From: Amycolatopsis solani
GTDB taxonomy: Bacteria > Actinomycetota > Actinomycetes > Mycobacteriales > Pseudonocardiaceae
DNA: 64,000 bases
Assembly (NCBI RefSeq): GCF_033441515.1
Contig: NZ_JAWQJT010000001.1
Coordinates: forward strand, 930,001 to 994,000
Reading direction: 5' to 3'
A model generated the notes under the pieces. The model saw only the letters and a list, made by a program, of their open reading frames with translations. It searched no databases and was not told the DNA's origin. Positions 32,394-45,575 of this stretch are shown piece by piece. The first letter of the stretch is position 1, and each line of letters starts with the position of its first letter. The position numbers and the translations under genes are program-made.

Positions 32394-33911
32394 TCAGCCC
32401 CCGACGGCGTGGGCGGGCACCAGGTACAGGTTCTGGCTGCCCATCCACGGCGAGTCGATCCGCCAGCTCGCCAGCGCCGCCGGCGGTGGCGTGCGGCGGG
32501 TCGTGGCCAGGACCAGGTCCGGGCTGATCGGCGCGACGCTGTGGTCGAAGTTGTGGAAGTTGGCTTCCAGCAGCGCCCGGCCGATGTCGCCGCTGCGGAG
32601 CTTCGTCGCGGTGATCGCCGGGTCGACCGCGCCGCGGTCGGAGAACTCGTCGACCAGTTCGCAGTCGCACGCGTAGGCCAGCGCGCCGACCTCGCCCGCC
32701 GTCTCGACCTTGCGGCCGTGCGCGAGCGCCGCCAGTTCCTGGCCGATCTCGCGGTACTCCGTCGTCGACGCGTGGTTGCTGGTGATCGGCGCGAACTGGC
32801 GCGGCAGGCCGGGCATCGCGTACACGGCGACGCCGGCCGCGACCACCGCGGCGGCGGCCGTCCACGTCCCGCGGCGCACCCGCTCCGGGACGGCTGAGGC
32901 GCACGCGGCGAGGAAGATCGTCGCGCCGATGATGCTGGGCGCGTAGTACCAGTGGTACGGCGGCACGCCGAGGCGGCTGTAGGCGACGTAGTGCAGGGCG
33001 CCCGCGACGGCGAGCGCGGCGAACGGCGTCAGGCGGCGGGCGGTCTCGGAGCCGCGGCGGTACAGGACGACCCAAGCCACCCCCGCCACGCCGCCGAGCA
33101 GCAGCGGCAGGAACGAGAGCGTGGCCGCCATCGGGAAGTTGCGCCAGTAGAGCAGCGGGCCGTTGGTGAAGCTGAACGGTCCCCACGACTGCTGGCTGAT
33201 CTTGATGACGAGCGTGTCCGGCACGGCCGAGCCGAGCACCAGCCAGCTGAAGCCGAACCACGGGAGCATCACGGCGAGCGCCGAGAACGCCGTCCGCCAG
33301 ATGCCCACCCAGAAGTCCCGGCGGGCCGCGAACAGCACTGCCGCGATCAGCAGCAGGTCGATCCGGACGAGCGCGAGCAGCCCGATCACGACGCCCAGCC
33401 GGCCCGCGTGGCGCTCGCCGGCGTGGACGAGCACCCAGACGACGCCGGTGGCGCCGAGCGCGACCTCCAGCCCGATCGACGACAGCAGCAGCGGGTTGAC
33501 CAGCAGCAACGCGAACGTCAGCGGCGCGAACGCGGCCGGCAGCCCGGTGCGCTCGCCGAGCCGGCGCAGGCCCAGCACGAGCAGCACCTGCGCGACGACG
33601 AACACGATCCCCGCGGCGACGATCGCGTCGCGGACGACGAACGTGACCGCGCCGAGGGCCAGGACGTTCAGCGGGGACGTCGCGGTGTTCGCCGTCCCCT
33701 GCTCGATCAGGCCCCAGTGGGCGTGGAAGGCGAGGTTCTTCGCGTAGGACAGCGTGATGTAGGTGTCATCGATGAGATGCCTGCTGACCAGGGCGAACAC
33801 CAGCGCGGACGCCGCCGCGGCGCCCGCCGGGAGGGCCCACGGACGGGCAGCGGGCAGGGCCGCCGGCAGCGCACGGGCGACCTTGGGGAGTTCTGCGGAG
33901 GCGCTTCGCAT
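32394..33911 (-). CDS. GT-C fold membrane glycosyltransferase
   Basis: A 505-residue protein with 10-12 hydrophobic helices and a C-terminal soluble segment. The first loop carries the GT-C acidic motif: LIDDTYITLSYAKNLAFHAH followed by NTATSPLN. This arrangement (acid pair, then Y/AxN, then a T-S-P loop) is seen in polyprenyl-phosphate-sugar-using enzymes such as AftB-like arabinofuranosyltransferases. Its place just downstream of ubiA on the same strand equals that of aftB in mycobacteria, but the exact role is unproven. A TACGGT -10 seven bases before ATG 33911 sets the start. Confidence 0.7.
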   Translation of the reverse strand: MRSASAELPKVARALPAALPAARPWALPAGAAAASALVFALVSRHLIDDTYITLSYAKNLAFHAHWGLIEQGTANTATSPLNVLALGAVTFVVRDAIVAAGIVFVVAQVLLVLGLRRLGERTGLPAAFAPLTFALLLVNPLLLSSIGLEVALGATGVVWVLVHAGERHAGRLGVVIGLLALVRIDLLLIAAVLFAARRDFWVGIWRTAFSALAVMLPWFGFSWLVLGSAVPDTLVIKISQQSWGPFSFTNGPLLYWRNFPMAATLSFLPLLLGGVAGVAWVVLYRRGSETARRLTPFAALAVAGALHYVAYSRLGVPPYHWYYAPSIIGATIFLAACASAVPERVRRGTWTAAAAVVAAGVAVYAMPGLPRQFAPITSNHASTTEYREIGQELAALAHGRKVETAGEVGALAYACDCELVDEFSDRGAVDPAITATKLRSGDIGRALLEANFHNFDHSVAPISPDLVLATTRRTPPPAALASWRIDSPWMGSQNLYLVPAHAVGG

Positions 33912-33991
33912 CACGAACACCGTACCCGGTTCGTGATGCTTCCGTGATCTGAGTGGGGAGTGGGTGGCGCAGGCCACAGTGCCCCGGTGGG

Positions 33992-34726
33992 TCAGATCCC
34001 GTCGCCGCTGCTTTGGCCGGAGTTGTTGCCCTGGCCTTGGCCGCCGCCGTGGAAGCCCGGACCGCGGCCGTCGTGGTTGCCCCCGGGACCGTTGTACTGG
34101 CGGTGGATGCCGGGGCGGCCGTCGCGAGGGCCGTGGTGGCTCGCGGCGGCGATCCCGCCGACGATGCCGCCGCCGACCAGCAGCCCGAGCACCCCGACGG
34201 CGACGAGCTGGGTGGCCCGGTGGCCGACGAACCGCCGGAAGCCGCCTTGCTGCCGTGGGGCGGCCTGGGGCGGGCCGTAGGCGCCGTAGGTCTGGCCGGG
34301 GCCGGGCTGCGAGAGCTGAGGGGTGGGCGGGGCCTGCTGGGACGCCGCGGTGGGCAGGGGCTGCGCCTGCGGCCCCGGCCCGGCGGCGGGTGGGGGCTGC
34401 TGGCCGAGCACCGCGGTCTGGTCGGCCGGCGTGGTGCCGCCCTCGGCTGGGGTCGCGGCGGACTGGGCCGGCGCCGGCGCGGCGGGCTCACCCGGCGCGG
34501 CCGGGGCCTGCTGGCCGGGCGCCGAAGCGGCGGCGGCCGGGGGCTGCTGGCCGAGCACCGCGGTCTGGTCGGCCGGGGCGGCGGGTGGAACCTGCGCGGT
34601 GCCACTCTCGGCCGCCGGGGTGGCGGCGGGCTGGGTGGGGTCGGCCGCCGGCGGGGTGGTCGGCTGCTCGACGGTGGGCTGGTCGGCTCCTTGCGGGGCC
34701 TTCTCCTCGCGCGGCTGGTCGGTCAT
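33992..34726 (-). CDS. Pro/Ala-rich single-pass membrane protein
   Basis: A 244-residue protein. Residues 1-160 are a low-complexity Pro/Ala/Gln region with two copies of ADQTAVLGQQPP; one membrane helix follows (TQLVAVGVLGLLVGGGIVGG), then a short Gly/His/Asn-rich outer tail. ATG 34726 has an AGGAG site. I do not recognise a function; the layout resembles actinobacterial envelope proteins with a disordered cytoplasmic region. The gene lies between the GT-C gene and ubiA on the same strand. Confidence 0.6.
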   Translation of the reverse strand: MTDQPREEKAPQGADQPTVEQPTTPPAADPTQPAATPAAESGTAQVPPAAPADQTAVLGQQPPAAAASAPGQQAPAAPGEPAAPAPAQSAATPAEGGTTPADQTAVLGQQPPPAAGPGPQAQPLPTAASQQAPPTPQLSQPGPGQTYGAYGPPQAAPRQQGGFRRFVGHRATQLVAVGVLGLLVGGGIVGGIAAASHHGPRDGRPGIHRQYNGPGGNHDGRGPGFHGGGQGQGNNSGQSSGDGI

Positions 34727-34839
34727 CGTCGCTCCTGTGGTCACGGGGACGGGCGCACTGCCCGCCCCCACCACCTCAGGGTGCGCCGGTCAGCTGTGCG
34801 TCACCTGAAACGAACCTGTCGATCCGCCATGAACCGGAC

Positions 34840-35822
34840 TCACAGGTAGAACGACAGGAACAGCGTGACCACCCAGGTCGCGCCGAGGACCTGCAGGATG
34901 CGGTCCTTGAGCGCGATCTCCTCGGGCTCGCCCGCGATGCCGCCGTCGACGTCGACCGCGTAGCGCAGGACCGCCACCACGAACGGGACCATCGAGATGA
35001 GCGCCCACACCGAGTTGTGCTCGGTCTGGCGGATCTCGAACGCCCAGAGGCAGTACGACATGATCAGGATCGCCGCCGAGGTCGCCCACACGAACCGCAG
35101 GTAGCTGGCCGAATACTTCTTCAGCGACGAGCGGATCTTCGCGCCCGTCCGCTCGAACAGCATGATCTCCGCGTAGCGCTTGCCGGCCACCATGAACAGC
35201 GAGCCGAACGCCGTGACCAGCAGGAACCACTGGGACAGCGCGATGCCGCCCGCGACACCGCCGGCGATCGAGCGCATCAGGAAGCCCGAGCCGACGATGG
35301 CCAGGTCGACCACCGGCTGGTGCTTGAGGCCGAAGCAGTAGCCGAGCTGGACGGCTTCGTAGACCGCCAGCACGACCGCGAGCTGCCAGCTCGCGAAGAA
35401 CGACACGCCGAGGCCGGCCAGGAAGAACACGACCGCGGCCCCGTACGCGACGGGGACGGGCACGATGCCGGCCGCGATGGGCCGGTTGCGCTTGGTCGGG
35501 TGGGCCCGGTCGGCCTCGACGTCGATCGCGTCGTTGATCAGGTAGACCGAGCTCGCCACCAGGGAAAACGCCACGAAGGCGACGATCGCGTCGAGCAGCA
35601 GGCCCGTGCGGTCGGTCGACTTCGAGAACGCGAAGAACGGGGCCGCGAAGACCAGGACGTTCTTCACCCACTGCCGCGGCCGCGCCGTCTTGATGACGCC
35701 GCCGACCAGGCCGAAGCGGCCGCCTGTCGCGGTCGCCGCCGGTGCCTCCGCGGACTCCACCGTCTCGGGAGCCTCAGGAGTCACGGCCGTTTCTTCGCCG
35801 GGGCGCTGCTCGGTCGTTTCGC

Positions 35823-35826
<4 letters not shown>
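34840..35826 (-). CDS. ubiA: Decaprenyl-phosphate phosphoribosyltransferase (UbiA, DPPR synthase)
   Basis: A 328-residue UbiA-superfamily prenyl-phosphate transferase. After a 35-residue disordered start, ARPRQWVKNVLVFAAPFF and the first metal motif NDAIDVEAD appear, with the second region RYAEIMLFERTGAKIRSSLK; about nine helices. It joins phosphoribose from PRPP to decaprenyl phosphate, as Rv3806c does, feeding DprE1. ATG 35826 overlaps the PAP2 gene stop (ATGA). Confidence 0.93.
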
Positions 35827-39646
<3,820 letters not shown>

Positions 39647-39650
39647 AACG

Positions 39651-39689
39651 CCCTCGTGGCCGCGGCGCCCCAAGCCGCGGCCACGAGGG
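39651..39689. terminator. Strong terminator hairpin after the DUF6541 gene
   Basis: Sixteen-base arms CCCTCGTGGCCGCGGC (39651-39666) and its complement (39674-39689) around a seven-base loop, starting four bases after the stop codon region. Confidence 0.85.
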
Positions 39690-39785
39690 CCCCCGAACCC
39701 CCGGGGTGATCTCGGACGTCTGCAGGGAAGGACGCCTGAGGGGCGGCAATCGGTTTCCCGGTGGCCCGGATGTCACCCGTTCGGC

Positions 39786-40667
39786 CTAGTGCAGCTCGGG
39801 CAGGACCTCGCTCGCGACCTGCTCCAGGACCGCCTCGCGGCCCTCGTACGGCGTCGACGACCTCGGCCAGTGCGAGATCACGTCCGTGAAGCCCAGCTCC
39901 CGCGCCCGGCCCACCGCGTCGCGGAACGCCTCCACGCTGCTCAGCGAGAACACCGGGGACGAGTCCAAGCTCAGGTGCCGCTGGACGCTCGCGCGGTCGC
40001 GGCCGACGGCGTCGAGCCGCTGGTCGAAGACGTCGGTGAGCTCCTTGATCCCCGCCCACCACTCGTCGACGGTCGCGCCGCCCTTGCCCGTCGTCACCCA
40101 GCCGGCGCCGAAGCGGGCGGCCAGCGTCATCGTGCGCGGGCCGTTCGCCGCGACGACGAACGGCAGGCGGGGGCGCTGGACCGGGCCGGGCAGGTTGCGG
40201 GCCTCGCGGGCGCGGTAGTACTCGCCGTCGAAGTCGAACTTGTCGGTCATCAGCAGCCCGTCGAGCGCCTCGACGAACTCGGTGAAGCGGTCGGCACGCT
40301 GTTTCGGCGTCAGCTCGGGGGCGGCGAGGACCGCGCCGTCGTAGTGGAGGTGGTCGACGCCCGCGCCGACGCCGAGGACGAAGCGGCCGTCGGAGACGTC
40401 GTCGAGGGTGATCAGTTCGCGCGTGAACGGCACGGGGTGCCGGGCGACCGGCGACGCCACGAACGTGCCGAGGCGGATGCGGGACGTCACCATCGCCGCC
40501 GCGGTCAGGGTCGGGACCGCGGAGAACCACGGGCCGTCGACGAGGTTGCGCCAGCCCAAGTGGTCGTAGGTCCACGCGTGGTCGAAGCCGTACTCCTCGG
40601 CGGCGCGCCACTTCGGCTCGGCGGCCCACCAACGATCTTCCGGAAGAATGACGATGCCTGCTCGCAC
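39786..40667 (-). CDS. LLM-class, probably F420-dependent, oxidoreductase
   Basis: A 293-residue bacterial luciferase-like TIM-barrel protein (GIVILPEDRWWAAEPKWRAA, FDHAWTYDHLGWRN, IRLGTFVASPVARHPVPFTR, GRFVLGVGAGVD). The TFVASPVARHP segment is typical of F420-binding members in actinobacteria. Substrate unknown. GTG 40667 is the likely start; long upstream extensions overlap the next gene's promoter. Confidence 0.85.
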   Translation of the reverse strand: MRAGIVILPEDRWWAAEPKWRAAEEYGFDHAWTYDHLGWRNLVDGPWFSAVPTLTAAAMVTSRIRLGTFVASPVARHPVPFTRELITLDDVSDGRFVLGVGAGVDHLHYDGAVLAAPELTPKQRADRFTEFVEALDGLLMTDKFDFDGEYYRAREARNLPGPVQRPRLPFVVAANGPRTMTLAARFGAGWVTTGKGGATVDEWWAGIKELTDVFDQRLDAVGRDRASVQRHLSLDSSPVFSLSSVEAFRDAVGRARELGFTDVISHWPRSSTPYEGREAVLEQVASEVLPELH

Positions 40668-40748
40668 AACTCCGAAAACTAGCGGTAACCACCGACAGTC
40701 GCACGGACGGGGACGTGGCCACCCGAACGTGTCAGGGACAATGGCGGG

Positions 40749-41564
40749 GTGGAGAGACCCCTGTTGATCGCGTCCGACGTCGACGGCACCCTGCTCGGCC
40801 CCTCCGAAAGCCTCAGCGCGCGCACCATCGCGACCGTTCGCCGGGCGGTCGACGCGGGGGTGCCGTTCGTGCTGGCCAGTGGCCGTCCGCCCCGGTGGAT
40901 CGCTCCGATCGCGAAGCCGCTCGAGCTGACCGGCTACGCCGTGTGCGCGAACGGCGCGGTGCTCTACGACTGCGGCCGCGAGGAGATCCTCGAGGTGCAC
41001 GGCCTGCTCGCGCCCACGTTGCTGCACGACATCGCGCACGCCCTCGACAAGGCGCTGCCCGGCTGCCGGCTGGCCAGCGAGCGCGTCAGCACCGGCGCGG
41101 TCGACCACGACATGCGCAACTTCGTGATCGAGCCGGACTACCACAACCCGTGGGGCGACGGCGAAGGCCGGACCGGGCCGCGGGCCGAGGTGCTCGGGCA
41201 ACCGGCGATCAAGCTGCTGGTCAGCCACCGCGGGATGACGTCCGAGGAGATGGCCGAGGCGATCGACGCGCTGTTCGACCGCGAGGTCGACGTCACGTAC
41301 TCGTCGTCGGGCGGCCTGGTGGAGCTGTCGGCGCACGGCATCACGAAGGCGACCGGCCTGGCCGACCTCGCCGAGCGCCTGGGCGTCGATCCGGAACGGG
41401 TGATCGCGTTCGGCGACATGCCCAACGACGTCGAGATGCTGCGCTGGGCCGGCCACGGCGTCGCAATGGAGAACGGGCACCCGCAGGTGCTCGCGGTGGC
41501 CGACGAGATCACCGGGCCGGCCGGCGAGGACGGCGTTGCACAGGTCCTGGAGCGCTGGTTCTAG
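40749..41564 (+). CDS. HAD-superfamily (Cof-type) sugar phosphatase
   Basis: A 271-residue HAD hydrolase with cap type IIB. Motifs: DVDGTLLGP (nucleophile Asp), ASGRPP, the late Lys in QPAIKLL and FGDMPNDVEML. Related to Rv3813c, which is close to glf in mycobacteria, so synteny is kept. A GACAAT -10-like element ends six bases before GTG 40749 (leaderless). Convergent with the acyltransferase, overlapping by 4 bases. Confidence 0.9.
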   Translation: MERPLLIASDVDGTLLGPSESLSARTIATVRRAVDAGVPFVLASGRPPRWIAPIAKPLELTGYAVCANGAVLYDCGREEILEVHGLLAPTLLHDIAHALDKALPGCRLASERVSTGAVDHDMRNFVIEPDYHNPWGDGEGRTGPRAEVLGQPAIKLLVSHRGMTSEEMAEAIDALFDREVDVTYSSSGGLVELSAHGITKATGLADLAERLGVDPERVIAFGDMPNDVEMLRWAGHGVAMENGHPQVLAVADEITGPAGEDGVAQVLERWF

Positions 41565-42289
41565 CGGTTGTCCAGCTCGGCCGCTTCGGCCGGGGTCGGG
41601 GCCGTGCCGCCCAGGTGGGCGGGGAGCCACCAGCGTTCCTCGTCGGACGCCGGCTGCTCCGGGTACTCGGCCTGGGCGCGGTCGAGCAGCGCGCTCATCC
41701 GGGTGCGCAGCTCCTTCGTCACGACGTCCCAGTCGTCGCCCTTGGCCGGGTGCAGCGGCTCGCCGATGAGGATCGAGATCGGCACGTGGCGGCGGGTCAG
41801 GTCCTTGGGGCGGCCCTTCGTCCAGAGCCGCTGGGTGCCCCACAGCGCCATCGGGACGACCGGCACGTTGGTCGCCGCGGCCATCCGGACGGCGCCCGAC
41901 TTGATCTCCTTGACGGTGAACGAGCGGCTGATCGTCGCCTCCGGGAAGACCCCCACGACCTCGCCGGCCTGCAGCTTCGCGAGCGCTTCGCGGTAGGAGG
42001 CGAGCCCGGCGGAGCGGTCGACGGAGATGTGGTGCATCCCGCGCATCAGCGGCCCGGCGATCTTGTTGTCGAAGATCTCCTTCTTCGCCATGAACCGCGT
42101 CAGCCGCTTGGCCGGGCGCGCGCCGAGGCCGCAGAAGATGAAGTCCAGGTAGCTGACGTGGTTGCACGCGATGACCGCGCCACCGCGGCGCGGGATGTGC
42201 TCCGCGCCCTCGACCCGGATGCGGTTGTCGAGAACCCGGAACATCGTCCGGGCCGCGGCGATCACGGGCGGGTAAACGAAGTCAGCCAT
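41561..42289 (-). CDS. 1-acylglycerol-3-phosphate acyltransferase (PlsC family)
   Basis: A 242-residue membrane-associated acyltransferase with the four PlsC motifs: NHVSYLDFIF (NHx4D), KKEIFDNKIAG, GVFPEATISRS and VVPMALWG. It should acylate lysophosphatidate or a similar glycerolipid. In mycobacteria several such genes (Rv3814c-Rv3816c) follow Rv3813c. A TAACCT -10 ends six bases before ATG 42289, so the message is probably leaderless. Confidence 0.9.
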   Translation of the reverse strand: MADFVYPPVIAAARTMFRVLDNRIRVEGAEHIPRRGGAVIACNHVSYLDFIFCGLGARPAKRLTRFMAKKEIFDNKIAGPLMRGMHHISVDRSAGLASYREALAKLQAGEVVGVFPEATISRSFTVKEIKSGAVRMAAATNVPVVPMALWGTQRLWTKGRPKDLTRRHVPISILIGEPLHPAKGDDWDVVTKELRTRMSALLDRAQAEYPEQPASDEERWWLPAHLGGTAPTPAEAAELDNR

Positions 42290-42298
42290 CCGGCAAGG

Positions 42299-43744
42299 TT
42301 ACGCGACCGTAGGTTGTGGCCGGCTGTTCAGCGGCGAAGGACACACGGCCAGCACCACGGCCAGCAGGAGCGCGAACAACGCGACCGACTGGTGCTTGAC
42401 GCCCTCGATGCCGTCGCCCAGCGCGGCGGTGCCGAACTGCGTCAGCGAGACGGCGAGCAGGAACGCCGGCACGACACCCATCGCGCTCTGCCGGCGGAAC
42501 CAGGCCCGGACGAGGACGAACAGCCAGATCGGCACCAGAGCGAACAGCCCGAGCGGGGCGAGCAGGCCGGTCAGCCACGACACGACCGGCACCCGGTGCT
42601 CCTGCGCGTGCGGCGCGAAGCCGGCCTCCTGGTCGAAGCTGCCGAGGTAGTCCGGCCGCGCGGTGAGCTGGTCGGTCGCGGCCCGGTTCAGGACTTCGAG
42701 GGTGCGGCCCGGGTGGGTCGCGAAGTAGGCGAGGACGTTCGGACGGCTCATCAGCTCGCGGTAGCGCGGGTAGAGCGGGTCGATCCGGGCCGGGTGCGGG
42801 TGCCACCAGCCGTTGCCCGCGTACTGCGCGAACGACGGCGGCAGGCCCAGCGCGGCGAGGTCGGCCGCGGTGTCGTGCCTGCCGTCGACGATGTTCAGGA
42901 AGATCGAGTTGAACATGTTGATTTCGCGCGAGTCGTCCCCGGGGAACTCGCTGTACGTCCCGTCGGGGGCGAGCGCGGGTTCGACGCTCTGCTGCGCCGA
43001 CAGCGTGACGACCCCGATCGCGCCGATGACCAGCACCGCCGACGCCCACCGCTTGGCCCCGCGCAGCGTGCCCGGCCGGACCAGCAGCACCGCGAGCGCG
43101 AGGATCGGCAGGATGATCAGCGTCTGGACCTTGGCGTTGACCACCAGGACGCCGCCGGCGAACGTGACCGCCATGCCCGCGTGGCTCCACCGGCCCTCGC
43201 GCGCGGTCAGCAGCAGGCCGCCGACGGCGAGCAGCAGGCCGAGGAAGGCCGCACCCTCGCCGAGGATCGCCGCGAAGTACCCGAAGAACGCCGAGTCGGC
43301 GACGACCAGCAGCAGCCCGGCCGCCACCGCGAGCCGCACGCGCCGCGCGTACGGCAGGCCGAGCACGATCGCCGTCACGGCGGCCGCGGCGACGACGCTG
43401 CTCAGCAGGCCCAGCACCACCAGGCTCAACGTGCCGTGGAGGCCGATCAGCCCGCCGATCCGGACCGCCAGGTCCGCGAGCCAGCTCTGCGTGAGCAGGT
43501 ACGTCGGCCGGCACGGCGGCGTCCCCGGCGCGGGCGTGTAGGCGAGGTGGACGAACGGCTCGGGCAGGCCCTTCCAGGTGATCCCGGCGCCGCACAGCAC
43601 GCGGCCGCCGTCGCCGTTGTTGGACATCGCGATCGGGCGCGGCACCAGGAACCGCACCACGAGCAGGGCGAGCGACGCGCCGAACACCCCGATCCCGAGC
43701 CGCGCCTCGGCGGGCAGCCGCCGTTCCGGGGCCTCGAGCTTCAC
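42299..43744 (-). CDS. Polytopic membrane protein, GT-C-like, unknown function
   Basis: A 481-residue membrane protein with about ten helices. Notable loops are IAMSNNGDGGRVLCGAGITW near the first helix, FFGYFAAILGEGAAFLG and FPGDDSREINMFNSIFLNI. The acidic first loop and helix layout fit a GT-C-like enzyme, but I do not recognise a family. GTG 43744 overlaps the upstream GT-C gene's stop as GTGA, so both are one operon. Confidence 0.62.
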   Translation of the reverse strand: MKLEAPERRLPAEARLGIGVFGASLALLVVRFLVPRPIAMSNNGDGGRVLCGAGITWKGLPEPFVHLAYTPAPGTPPCRPTYLLTQSWLADLAVRIGGLIGLHGTLSLVVLGLLSSVVAAAAVTAIVLGLPYARRVRLAVAAGLLLVVADSAFFGYFAAILGEGAAFLGLLLAVGGLLLTAREGRWSHAGMAVTFAGGVLVVNAKVQTLIILPILALAVLLVRPGTLRGAKRWASAVLVIGAIGVVTLSAQQSVEPALAPDGTYSEFPGDDSREINMFNSIFLNIVDGRHDTAADLAALGLPPSFAQYAGNGWWHPHPARIDPLYPRYRELMSRPNVLAYFATHPGRTLEVLNRAATDQLTARPDYLGSFDQEAGFAPHAQEHRVPVVSWLTGLLAPLGLFALVPIWLFVLVRAWFRRQSAMGVVPAFLLAVSLTQFGTAALGDGIEGVKHQSVALFALLLAVVLAVCPSPLNSRPQPTVA

Positions 43745-45399
43745 GAAGGACAGGGTACGTAGCGGAAGTCCGGGCCCTTGTCGAGGTCGGCGACCACGGC
43801 CTTCGCCTGTTCCGTGCGCGGGTACACCGCGACCCAGTACGGCGTGCCGACGCGGCGGAAGGTCGCGACCTCGTACTGGCCCGCGTAGACCGGGTCGATG
43901 GCGCAGTGCTGGCGGTCGGCGTAGCCGCCGTCGCCCGGCACGGCGACGGTCGGGCGGCGGCCGTTGACGACGTAGTCGTAGTCGGTCGAGACGCCGCCTT
44001 GGTGGCGTCCTTCGCGGGCGATGTGGTCGTCGGTGCGGCCGAGGACGTCGACGATGAGCAGCTGGCCGCCGTGGACGGCGAGCGCGCCGGGCGCGGCGCC
44101 GCTGACCACGGACCCCGGCGGCAGGTACTCGCCGAGCCAGTCGCCGATCTCGGCGAGCTGGGTGCCGTTCGCACGCCAGTCGCGCACGCGGTCGAGCATC
44201 TCGGGGCTGAACACCGACACGAGCACCGCGATCCCGGCCAGCCCGCAGGCGGTCACCGGCACCAGCCGCGTCGAGACGGGCCACGACCTCGGCGACGGCG
44301 ACGGCTTGGCCGCCGCGTCCGCGGTCAGCACGCCGTACGCCGCGACCGAAGCGACGGCGAGCAGCGGCGGCAGCGGGGCCAGCAGCCGCCACGACGGGCC
44401 GGGGTCGCCGCCTATCAGCACCGCGGCGGCCGCGAGCCCGATCGCCGTGGCGAACAGCAGCCAGATCAGGGCCCTGGCCTCGCCCGCCGCACCGCGCCGC
44501 AGCACGAGCGCGACCGCGGCGACCAGCCCGAGCAGCAGGAAGCCCTGGTGCGCGAGCGCGAACCCGGACAGGTACGGCCAGCCGGTGGCGACCTGCACGC
44601 CGGCCCCGGCGCCGAGCTTCGCGGCCAGCGGCGCGGGCAGGTAGTGCTGGTAGAACGTCATCCGCCAGGCCAGCCGCGGGATCAGGAACACCAGCGCGCC
44701 CAGCAGGTAGCCGACCGGCGCCCACCAGCTGTGCTGCTTCTTCACGGCGGCGCCGGCCAGCCACAGACCGCCCAGCACGCCCACGACGAGCCCTTCCGGG
44801 CTGGTCATCACGGCGAAGGCGACGAGCACCCCGGCGACCACCGGGCGCCGGGCCGCGAGCGAGTAGCCGACGGCGAGGACGAGCAGGACGAACAGCGGCA
44901 CCTCGGAACCCGACGGCCCGTAGACGGCCAGGCCGCCCGCGCTCGCCGTGAGCACCGCCGCGGCGACGCCGATCGCGGCACGCGGCTCGGTGCCCTCGGG
45001 GGTGGCCGCGGCGACGATCCGGTTGACCAGGAAGTAGGCCAGCAGCACGCAGCCGAGCACGGAGACGACCCCGAACACGACGGCGGTGGTGTCGACGTCG
45101 GCGCCGAACGCGGCGCGCGGCAGGGCGATCAGCACCAGCCAGAAGAAGTTCGTGTAGCCCTCGACGCGCTCACCGGGGTTGAAGACGGGCCCGTTGCCGT
45201 CGGCGATGTTCTGCGCGTACCGGAACGACACCAGCGCGTCCTCGGTGACGGTCGCGAACAGCAGCTGGTGGAGCAGCGAGAGGCCGAGGGTGAGCGTGAG
45301 GACCGTGCCGCGCCAGCCGCGTTCGGCGTCGAGGCGGGTCCAGGACACGACGACGATCGCGGCGAGGACGAGCCACGCCACCACGACCGCGTAGACCAC
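43741..45399 (-). CDS. AftB-like GT-C arabinofuranosyltransferase candidate
   Basis: A 552-residue protein with about 11 helices. The first loop reads TEDALVSFRYAQNIADGNGP then VFNPGERVEGYTNFFW, very close to the GNGPVFNQGERVEANT loop I recall for M. tuberculosis AftB (Rv3805c). AftB adds terminal beta-1,2 arabinofuranose from decaprenylphosphoryl-arabinose. The C-terminal half is soluble (VVNGRRPTVAVPGDGG). GTG 45399 follows a purine-rich site. Confidence in the family is good, in the exact linkage low. Confidence 0.7.
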   Translation of the reverse strand: MVYAVVVAWLVLAAIVVVSWTRLDAERGWRGTVLTLTLGLSLLHQLLFATVTEDALVSFRYAQNIADGNGPVFNPGERVEGYTNFFWLVLIALPRAAFGADVDTTAVVFGVVSVLGCVLLAYFLVNRIVAAATPEGTEPRAAIGVAAAVLTASAGGLAVYGPSGSEVPLFVLLVLAVGYSLAARRPVVAGVLVAFAVMTSPEGLVVGVLGGLWLAGAAVKKQHSWWAPVGYLLGALVFLIPRLAWRMTFYQHYLPAPLAAKLGAGAGVQVATGWPYLSGFALAHQGFLLLGLVAAVALVLRRGAAGEARALIWLLFATAIGLAAAAVLIGGDPGPSWRLLAPLPPLLAVASVAAYGVLTADAAAKPSPSPRSWPVSTRLVPVTACGLAGIAVLVSVFSPEMLDRVRDWRANGTQLAEIGDWLGEYLPPGSVVSGAAPGALAVHGGQLLIVDVLGRTDDHIAREGRHQGGVSTDYDYVVNGRRPTVAVPGDGGYADRQHCAIDPVYAGQYEVATFRRVGTPYWVAVYPRTEQAKAVVADLDKGPDFRYVPCPS

Positions 45400-45575
45400 C
45401 CCGGCCCCCTCACGTCGTCCCCCGCGCCCGCGTTTTCTTCGAGTTGTCCCTCGCACCCGAAAAAACCGAAGTTCGCTTACCGCGCGTTAGTCAATCAGGA
45501 AAATGTCTCCCTCAATATAACCCGATCGAGTGGCGATCGCGACGCCCCAAGTGACGTCGCGGAATTGCCCGATCC
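45400..45575. promoter_or_regulatory. AT-richer divergent promoter region
   Basis: The stretch around 45460-45530 contains AAAAAACC, TCAATATAACCC and other AT-rich runs that stand out strongly from the surrounding GC-rich DNA. It lies between divergent glycan-related membrane genes and probably holds both promoters (a TATAAC-type -10 near 45515 for the plus-strand gene). Confidence 0.5.
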
